8,616 nt of DNA from Candidatus Rifleibacteriota bacterium (GTDB taxonomy: Bacteria > Riflebacteria > Ozemobacteria > Ozemobacterales > Ozemobacteraceae), in the NCBI GenBank assembly GCA_022704885.1, contig JAKJFO010000172.1, forward strand, positions 1 through 8,616. The letters are read 5' to 3'. Shown in pieces: positions 1 to 4,120 of the stretch. The notes below the pieces were generated by a model. That model was not told the DNA's origin, searched no databases, and worked only from the letters and a program-made list of their open reading frames with translations. Made by a program: the position numbers and the translations under genes. Each line of letters opens with the position of its first letter. Positions within the stretch are counted from its first letter, which is position 1.

Positions 1-140
1 GTCATTGGCGTCAAATGCTGAAGCTGCCACAAGAAACACAGACTGGCCGATATTTCACACCATCCGCATCCTGAGATCATCAGTGTTTTCAAAGCTGAGG
101 AATTGGCTGAAATAACCCACATGAAATTTATCTGATGAAT
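1..140. other. Left flank of the IS, no gene assigned
   Basis: This short stretch lies between the window edge and the left end of the insertion sequence. On the plus strand one frame is open from about base 22 and ends in tandem TGA codons at 133-138, just before the IS. Its translation (ending in ITHMKFI) resembles no family I recognise. A reverse-strand frame is also open but looks uninformative. None of the frames resembles the N-terminal half of a Uma2 nuclease, which would be expected here if the IS had simply inserted into the Uma2 gene whose C-terminal part lies to the right. It could be the decayed 3' end of another gene. Confidence 0.4.
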
Positions 141-169
141 CCTAAATTCCCGGAAAATGAATAGCGTGT
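141..169 (+). repeat. IS left terminal inverted repeat (bipartite)
   Basis: The outer 12 bp CCTAAATTCCCG match the right end perfectly. After 8 bp with only one match, the inner ATAGCGTGT (161-169) again matches the right end exactly and in register. In total 22 of 29 positions match. Two conserved blocks separated by a spacer fit the common IS end plan of an outer cleavage block and an inner transposase-binding block; that division of roles is inference. Confidence 0.85.
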
Positions 170-212
170 CATAGATCAGGGTCAGCCCAAATTATTTCTA
201 GAAAATGCTTTC

Positions 213-272
213 AACCTCTTTACTTTTCCCCTTAAGCACGCTATAATATAACGTGCTTAAGAAATGGAGGTT
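213..272 (+). promoter_or_regulatory. Fold-back stem covering the transposase ribosome binding site
   Basis: A perfect 10-bp inverted repeat, CTTAAGCACG (231-240) and CGTGCTTAAG (252-261), encloses an 11-nt loop. Outside it, AACCTC (213-218) is complementary to GAGGTT (267-272), which contains most of the Shine-Dalgarno sequence GGAGG (266-270). An RNA starting upstream of 213 could fold so that the ribosome binding site is hidden. An RNA from the element's own promoter (start near 254) lacks both left arms and stays open. This is the logic known from IS10 and IS50, where fold-back limits transposase expression from transcription entering from outside. The pairing is visible in the sequence; the role is inferred. 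Confidence 0.55.
219..247 (+). promoter_or_regulatory. Transposase promoter
   Basis: A perfect -10 box TATAAT (242-247) lies 17 bp downstream of a -35-like TTTACT (219-224, four of six consensus bases). Transcription would start near 254, leaving a leader of about 20 nt before the ATG at 276. The -10 box lies in the loop of the inverted repeat at 231-261, so the native transcript would lack the left arm of that structure. Confidence 0.6.
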
Positions 273-275
273 TTT

Positions 276-1841
276 ATGAGTCGCCTGGTCTACCACCGCA
301 AAAAAGAGACTGGCTTTACCTACGTCTACGAAGTAGTAGAAGAGTATTGGGATAAAGAAAAGAAGCAGATGCGCAGCAAGCAGCGGTGCATCGGCAAACT
401 TGATCCTTTGACCGGCGAGCTTATTCCTTCCAAGCGACTCGGAAAACACGAAAATGCCGTTCTAAATCCTTCGGTAACCGCGAAGACAACGGTAAGTGGC
501 CCGAAACTCCTGCTCGAAAAGATTGACCAGGAGGTCGGTCTTTCAAAGGTTCTGAAAAAGGCTTGCCCCAAACACTGGGAATTAATGATATCTCTGGCCT
601 GGTATCTGGTTTGCACAGGCAAAGCCCTTGCTTATGCAGAAAGCTGGTGTCAGAATCACGAAACGCCCTTCGAGGGAGGACTAGCCAGTCAGCGCATCAG
701 CGAATTTCTCAGCAACATATCCGAAGACGAGTGCCAGACATTTTTCAAGCTCTGGGGAAAACAGATTGCCGAAAGGGATTTTCTCTGCTACGACATTACA
801 TCAGTCTCATCTTATGCTGAGCAGAATGAATTCGTTCGCTACGGCTACAATCGAGATCATGAAAAGTTAGCTCAGATCAATCTGGGTATGGTTTACGGTC
901 AGAAAAGTTTATTGCCGGTAAGCTACCGCCAACTGCCAGGAAGCATCACAGATGTTGTAGCGGTTCGACACTTATTGGACCAACTCGATAAACTCGAGTA
1001 TCCCAAGCTCCACCTGGTTATGGACAGGGGGTTCTACAGCCAGAAAAATATCAACGCCCTCGCAGAGGGAGGGCACAATTTTACGATTGGCGTATCAACG
1101 AATCTCAAATGGGTCAGGGAAGAAATCGACATGGTTAGAGATAAGATTGATGGACCAGAATGCCTGAACTCTGTCGGGAAACAAGCTCTCTATGTTTATT
1201 CGCGGCTAAAATCGTGGGGTGACACTGGTCGCCGCTGCTACCTTCATCTTTTTTACGACGAGCAGAAGTTTGCCGATGACAAAATCGCCTTTAACACAGC
1301 CCTGTTGACCTACAAAGAGGAACTGGAGCAGGGAAGACGAATCCCAGAGCATGAAGAAGCCTATTCAAACCTATTCATCTGTCACACAACCCCCAAACGC
1401 GGTTTAAAAGTAACATTTAACAATGCCGCAATCGAAGCGGCACGCAAAAAGTATGTCGGGTATCAGGTGCTTCTATCGACAAAATTTAAAGACCCGATGG
1501 AAGCATTGAAGGTTTATCGAGAAAAAGATGCCGTAGAAAAATGCTTTGATGACCTTAAAAACGAGCTGGATATGAGCCGTCTCAGGGTTCACAGCGCAGG
1601 CCGTATGCAATCCAGAATGTTCATCCAGTTTATTGCATTGATACTTCTGAGCCAGATTCGGAAGGTAATCCGGGAGAAAATGCCAAAAAGTGGTTATACC
1701 GCAAAGGGCCTGATGATGGAAATGGAATCGCTGACAACAATTCACTACAGTGGCAAATACAACAACAAACTTACCGAAATTACCAAAGCTCAGCGTGAAA
1801 TACTCGTGGCATTCGGGGTGGAGCTAGAAAACACGCTATAA
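276..1841 (+). CDS. IS1634-type DDE transposase
   Basis: This enzyme cuts and joins the ends of the element that carries it. The 521-residue chain has the DDE triad spaced as in IS4-superfamily enzymes: first Asp at about 173 (CYDITSV), second Asp at about 250 (VMDRGFYS) and Glu at about 421 in YREKDAVEKCFDDLK. The last motif is the Y-x2-R/K-x3-E-x6-K signature, here with Lys for the usual Arg. The N-terminal 60 residues (YHRKKETGFTYVYEV...RSKQRCIGKLDP) look like the typical start of IS1634-type proteins. I chose the ATG at 276 because GGAGG (266-270) sits 5 nt before it. The in-frame ATG at 264 lies before that site and has no binding site of its own. The gene is intact and its end overlaps the right terminal repeat. 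Family placement is by recognition only. Confidence 0.92.
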   Translation: MSRLVYHRKKETGFTYVYEVVEEYWDKEKKQMRSKQRCIGKLDPLTGELIPSKRLGKHENAVLNPSVTAKTTVSGPKLLLEKIDQEVGLSKVLKKACPKHWELMISLAWYLVCTGKALAYAESWCQNHETPFEGGLASQRISEFLSNISEDECQTFFKLWGKQIAERDFLCYDITSVSSYAEQNEFVRYGYNRDHEKLAQINLGMVYGQKSLLPVSYRQLPGSITDVVAVRHLLDQLDKLEYPKLHLVMDRGFYSQKNINALAEGGHNFTIGVSTNLKWVREEIDMVRDKIDGPECLNSVGKQALYVYSRLKSWGDTGRRCYLHLFYDEQKFADDKIAFNTALLTYKEELEQGRRIPEHEEAYSNLFICHTTPKRGLKVTFNNAAIEAARKKYVGYQVLLSTKFKDPMEALKVYREKDAVEKCFDDLKNELDMSRLRVHSAGRMQSRMFIQFIALILLSQIRKVIREKMPKSGYTAKGLMMEMESLTTIHYSGKYNNKLTEITKAQREILVAFGVELENTL

Positions 1842-1859
1842 AGCGCTCGGGAATTTAGG
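1831..1859 (-). repeat. IS right terminal inverted repeat (bipartite)
   Basis: Read on the minus strand it starts with CCTAAATTCCCG (1859-1848), followed by a non-matching 8-bp spacer and ATAGCGTGT (1839-1831). The inner block lies in the last codons of the transposase gene, and the TAA stop (1839-1841) begins at its edge. The element is therefore tightly packed at this end, and the C-terminal residues (ENTL) are constrained by the binding site. Confidence 0.85.
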
Positions 1860-1860
1860 T

Positions 1861-2309
1861 GATAAGCCATGTGAGCTTCTAATGGGACCCTGTGACGTCG
1901 CACTTCCTGATGGAAGCAAGTGTGACGACAAGATATTCACTGTAGTGCAACCTGACATAATGGTGATCTGCGATCCAAAGAAAATCGAAGAACGCGGCAT
2001 CATCGGCTCGCCAGATCTGGAGGTTGAGATCATTGCACCGGAAACTGTCAGGAAAGACAGTATCATCAAGCGGCACTGTATGAACGGCATGGTGTCAAAG
2101 AATTCTGGCTGGTTCACCCGGTCGAACGCCTGATCAGGGTGAACAAACTCGGCAAAGATGGCCGCTTCGAGCGCGAAGAAATTTATGACGACACAGCAGA
2201 GATTGCGATCGCGCAGTTTGCCGGTTTGAGCATCGACTGCCGCCGGCTGTTTCCACCCCTGCCGAAAGTTAAACGGGTAAAACCACCGCCACCGCTGAAG
2301 TATGGGTAA
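1861..2309 (+). pseudogene. Uma2-family (DUF820) nuclease, truncated and frameshifted
   Basis: This is the C-terminal part, about 150 residues, of a PD-(D/E)XK nuclease-fold protein of the Uma2 family. Members are usually near 190 residues, and their physiological role is poorly known. The frame that begins at the IS border reads DKPCELLMGPCDVALPDGS, then QPDIMVICDP and PDLEVEIIAP, all typical of the family core. Near 2071-2073 the reading must move to another frame to continue as ALYERHGVKEFWLVHP and on to a TAA at 2307-2309. One missing base in CGGCA (expected CGN GCA) explains this. The N-terminal part is absent, with the IS right end in its place. The gene is inactivated twice and ends 5 nt from the convergent toxin gene. 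It is very probably non-functional. Confidence 0.87.
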
Positions 2310-2314
2310 TAGAA

Positions 2315-2638
2315 TCAGCTCATTGCCAGCTGGGTTCGAATAGCCTTTTCGACTTTGATCAGATCGTCTGATGAAATGTTGCCAAACAGGTTAGCAAGAC
2401 GGGTCTTGCTGACTGTCGTTATCTGGTCGGCCATGGCCTTTACCTGGCGACCGCCCAGCGTCACATAAGCCTCGCTCGGGTAAAGTCGGTCGGTGCTGGT
2501 AGTCAGCGGTATGACCTGAACGCGATTGAGAAACCGATTCGAAGAATCATTACTGACTATAATTGCCGGGCGGGTCTTTTTTATTTCACCGCCAGCCGCC
2601 GAAGTAAAATCGACCCACCAGACTTCACCACGGTTCAT
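2315..2638 (-). CDS. mazF: MazF/PemK-family endoribonuclease toxin
   Basis: This 107-residue protein has the features of MazF-type toxins, which cleave single-stranded RNA at short sequence motifs and stop growth. It opens with RGEVWWVDF, followed by GGEIKKTRPAIIVSND (residues 16-31). That segment holds the KTRP loop whose Arg is part of the active site in the family. It is followed by VQVIPLTTS with the conserved Thr, and by MADQITTVSKTRL. Length and motif order are those of a full-length, intact toxin. The ATG at 2638 lies inside the end of the antitoxin gene (14-nt overlap), with a GGAG at 2648-2651, so translation is probably coupled to that of the antitoxin. Its 3' end meets the Uma2 remnant tail to tail. 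RNA target specificity cannot be read from the sequence. Confidence 0.9.
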   Translation of the reverse strand: MNRGEVWWVDFTSAAGGEIKKTRPAIIVSNDSSNRFLNRVQVIPLTTSTDRLYPSEAYVTLGGRQVKAMADQITTVSKTRLANLFGNISSDDLIKVEKAIRTQLAMS

Positions 2639-2855
2639 CTATGGTTTCTCCGAGGGTTCCTTCGCACCATTCTTCGGCGGCACGTTCTCTTGCTTCGTCT
2701 TTTGCCATTTTTTTGTATTCAGAATCGAGAGAGTTGCCCAGAACATGTGGCCGCAGCAAATCTTCGATAAACTGGCTGATTTTGCCGCGGCCGATAACCC
2801 GGTGCAGCCTTTCGTAAACCTGTTCGTCGAGCGTGATAGTCAATTTTTTATGCAT
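2625..2855 (-). CDS. Ribbon-helix-helix antitoxin of the MazF pair
   Basis: This is the first gene of a two-gene type II toxin-antitoxin operon and encodes 76 residues. The N-terminus KKLTITLDEQVYERLHRVI followed by GRGKISQFIEDLLRPHV fits a ribbon-helix-helix DNA-binding fold: strand at 3-9, helix at about 10-20, Gly turn at 22-24, second helix at about 26-38. The C-terminal half (45-76) is charged and rich in Asp and Glu, as expected for the flexible tail that wraps and blocks the toxin. Its fold is that of Bacillus-type MazE rather than the AbrB-like E. coli MazE. The start at 2855 is supported by AAGGAG (2868-2863) 7 nt upstream. It presumably represses its own promoter, whose -10 box lies in a palindrome just upstream. 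Confidence 0.85.
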   Translation of the reverse strand: MHKKLTITLDEQVYERLHRVIGRGKISQFIEDLLRPHVLGNSLDSEYKKMAKDEARERAAEEWCEGTLGETIDEPW

Positions 2856-2867
2856 TTCCGGGCTCCT

Positions 2868-2892
2868 TAATACGTATTATACACGTATATAT
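2868..2892 (-). promoter_or_regulatory. Putative antitoxin operator overlapping the -10 box
   Basis: A perfect 12-bp palindrome TAATACGTATTA (2868-2879) overlaps a second, near-perfect one, TATACACGTATA (2878-2889, 5-bp arms). The hexamer ACGTAT appears in both, at 2872-2877 and 2883-2888, exactly 11 bp apart, so two dimers would bind the same face of the helix. Ribbon-helix-helix repressors commonly bind such closely spaced half-sites. The elements cover the -10 box and reach the edge of the ribosome binding site. That they are the antitoxin's target is inference. Confidence 0.6.
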
Positions 2893-2905
2893 TGCAACTT
2901 GTCAA
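2876..2905 (-). promoter_or_regulatory. Promoter of the toxin-antitoxin operon
   Basis: Reading leftwards, a perfect -35 box TTGACA (2905-2900) and a perfect -10 box TATAAT (2881-2876) are separated by 18 bp. The antitoxin Shine-Dalgarno AAGGAG (2868-2863) and ATG (2855) follow at once, so the leader is short. Strong consensus boxes fit an operon held down by its own products. Confidence 0.82.
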
Positions 2906-3054
2906 AGCTGACAGCAGCAAATGCTGCCTGTTTCAAAAAATCGGCGGCAATCGGTGCAATCTGCGGTTGCGGCCTTTCTGGCCGAAGATTTCCGGCGGCC
3001 TTCTTTGCGGCTTGGTGTCTCTGTGCGAGAATATGACCGGCTATTAATGAAGCT

Positions 3055-3789
3055 TTACAGGCTGTCGAAGTCTTCGGCGGGCTGGAAGCCGGCGGTAATG
3101 AGGATGTCGGCGCCGCGTTCGCGGTCGTCAGCGAGTTTGCCGGTACCCGCGCTGTACTGATAGGTCGAGAGTGTTGTTTTTGGCATATTGAGCGAACGCA
3201 AAAGCTCGTCGATTTCGCGGGGCAGCTCAAAATGCAGCAGATCGCCGGTCTGTTTGAGATAAGCGCGGTCGGCGATGAAAAAAGCGCCAACGCCGTGATC
3301 TTCGGCGGTTTCGGGGCACCAGATGAAAACATAGTCGGCCGGGTCGCCGGTCGGCGAATAGACGTAGTTCTCGTTGATTATCTGCAACCGGTGATCAACG
3401 ATTGAAATGTCGCAGTTTTCGTCGCCATCGAGCGTAACCTGCAGTTTTACACGCATTCTTTCGGGGCGGGGGGCAGCGCATTTCAGGAAAATGCGGTTGA
3501 TGGTTTCCTGGCGATCAGGCGGGCATTGCAGCGCAAAGCTGATCTGGCTGGCATAACGTTGCAGGTGATCTACGGCTCTCTGCTGGCCGGCATCGTTGCG
3601 ATCGTAGTCGCCAAGTCTGATGATTTCGCCGAAGATGTCGGATACTTCGAAAGAATCGACGATGTACGCCTTTTCGAAACTGATAAATCTGATGTCAGCC
3701 CATATTTCGAGCAGGTTCTGGCTGCCGCTGGCAGAGCCAGCAGTCATTGCAAAAAAGAACAGAGTTATAATCGCCAGAAATCTTTTCAT
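3055..3789 (-). CDS. Exported protein of unknown function
   Basis: I do not recognise this 244-residue protein. Starting at the ATG at 3789 it opens with MKRFLAIITLFFFAMTAGSA, a clear Sec signal peptide with a Lys-Arg start, a hydrophobic core and a cleavage site near residues 20-22. There is no lipobox Cys, so it should be released to the periplasm or outside. The mature part has four Cys (about 89, 104, 126 and 158), which could form two disulfides, and segments resembling beta-strands such as MRVKLQVTLDGDENCDIS and ADYVFIWCPE. The frame stays open further upstream to a TTG (3858), but that would bury the signal peptide, so the ATG is preferred. The ribosome binding site is weak (GTGAG). 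It lies about 330 bp downstream of the cyclase pair on the same strand, so it may be read with it or from its own promoter. No transmembrane helix other than the signal is seen. Confidence 0.7.
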   Translation of the reverse strand: MKRFLAIITLFFFAMTAGSASGSQNLLEIWADIRFISFEKAYIVDSFEVSDIFGEIIRLGDYDRNDAGQQRAVDHLQRYASQISFALQCPPDRQETINRIFLKCAAPRPERMRVKLQVTLDGDENCDISIVDHRLQIINENYVYSPTGDPADYVFIWCPETAEDHGVGAFFIADRAYLKQTGDLLHFELPREIDELLRSLNMPKTTLSTYQYSAGTGKLADDRERGADILITAGFQPAEDFDSL

Positions 3790-4117
3790 ATCGCTCACTG
3801 AATCAGATTCAAATTCCAGAAATCGAACATCTTGTACATCAATTCTTTGTTGAAGCAAAAATCATGCCAGAAGCAGACAGACGATCAGTGTCTGTTGATG
3901 CGGGCTAATCTGGGCGGGAGCGTTGAACTGCAGGTTATCAGGCAGCCAGCTGCCAGAAAATCACCGCTTATGAAAAAACCTGATTTTTGATACCGTTTTG
4001 AATATCTGTAGAAAATTGTTGCGCGAGCCTGGCTTCTGGCAGGCTGATTATTTTGCCCAGGGATTTGTCGTCTACAGGCCCGCGAGGTTGGATATGCAAT
4101 CAATGATTGCATTGCAA
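3790..4117. other. Region of about 330 bp without a convincing gene
   Basis: Between the exported protein and the cyclase I find no ORF with family resemblance, good codon pattern or ribosome binding site; short frames on both strands look random. It contains several imperfect inverted repeats: CAGACA/TGTCTG (3874-3894), GGCAG/CTGCC (3941-3954), AGCCTG/CAGGCT (4026-4045), and an outer CTGTAGA/TCTACAG pair (4006-4012 and 4071-4077) that encloses the third. None is followed by a good T-run on the minus strand, so I cannot call a terminator. A promoter for the downstream gene is likely here, but no convincing boxes are seen. Confidence 0.45.
3799..3811. repeat. 13-bp palindrome, copy 1 (upstream of exported protein gene)
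   Basis: TGAATC A GATTCA is a perfect palindrome with 6-bp arms about 9 bp before the ATG at 3789. The same 13 bp plus a further A recur at 4697-4710 inside the cyclase gene. Its position would suit an operator, but the second copy is inside a coding sequence, so chance cannot be excluded. Confidence 0.35.
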
Positions 4118-4120
4118 TCA
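4095..4120. repeat. Alternating triple 8-mer at the cyclase stop codon
   Basis: The 8-mer TGCAATCA (4095-4102) is followed after one base by its reverse complement TGATTGCA (4104-4111), and after one more base by TGCAATCA again (4113-4120). The last copy ends at the cyclase stop codon (TGA, 4120-4118 on the minus strand). This gives two overlapping perfect palindromes with centres 9 bp apart. The one-base spacers are too short for full RNA hairpins, so a DNA-binding site for a dimeric protein seems more likely than a terminator. Confidence 0.6.

Larger units (their letters stand above)
141..1859 (+). mobile_element. Complete IS1634-type insertion sequence
   Basis: This 1,719-bp element is bounded by perfect 12-bp inverted repeats, CCTAAATTCCCG on the left and CGGGAATTTAGG on the right. 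It holds one transposase gene that fills most of the element and whose stop codon lies inside the right terminal repeat. The transposase has the DDE layout and the Y..K...E......K signature of IS4-superfamily enzymes and looks like the IS1634 branch. The gene is uninterrupted, and promoter, start signal and both ends are present, so the element may be mobile. The flanks (TCTGATGAAT on the left, TGATAAGCC on the right) show no identical direct repeat of the usual 5-6 bp. With the truncated gene at its right side, this suggests a deletion or rearrangement after insertion. Confidence 0.9.

Noticed and set aside
131..140. Possible target duplication with 1860-1869
   Set aside because: TGATGAAT and TGATAAG share TGAT only when out of register with the repeat ends; no identical 5-6 bp duplication abuts the IS.
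264..275. Earlier ATG for the transposase (adds MEVF)
   Set aside because: The Shine-Dalgarno GGAGG lies between this ATG and the one at 276, so only the latter is properly spaced.
2911..2931. Hairpin ACAGCAGCA/TGCTGC-CTGT as a terminator of the exported protein gene
   Set aside because: The stem has a bulge and a two-base loop, and no T-run follows it on the minus strand.
2877..3332. 151-codon minus-strand frame over the toxin-antitoxin promoter
   Set aside because: It is an out-of-frame shadow of the exported protein gene, low in complexity (Ala, Ser, Pro).
3790..3858. TTG start that extends the exported protein by 23 residues
   Set aside because: It would place the signal peptide inside the chain; the ATG at 3789 gives a typical N-terminal signal.
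4006..4077. Nested inverted repeats as a structured RNA
   Set aside because: Arms of 6-7 bp over this distance are expected by chance in about 330 bp, and no known riboswitch or ncRNA pattern is recognised.
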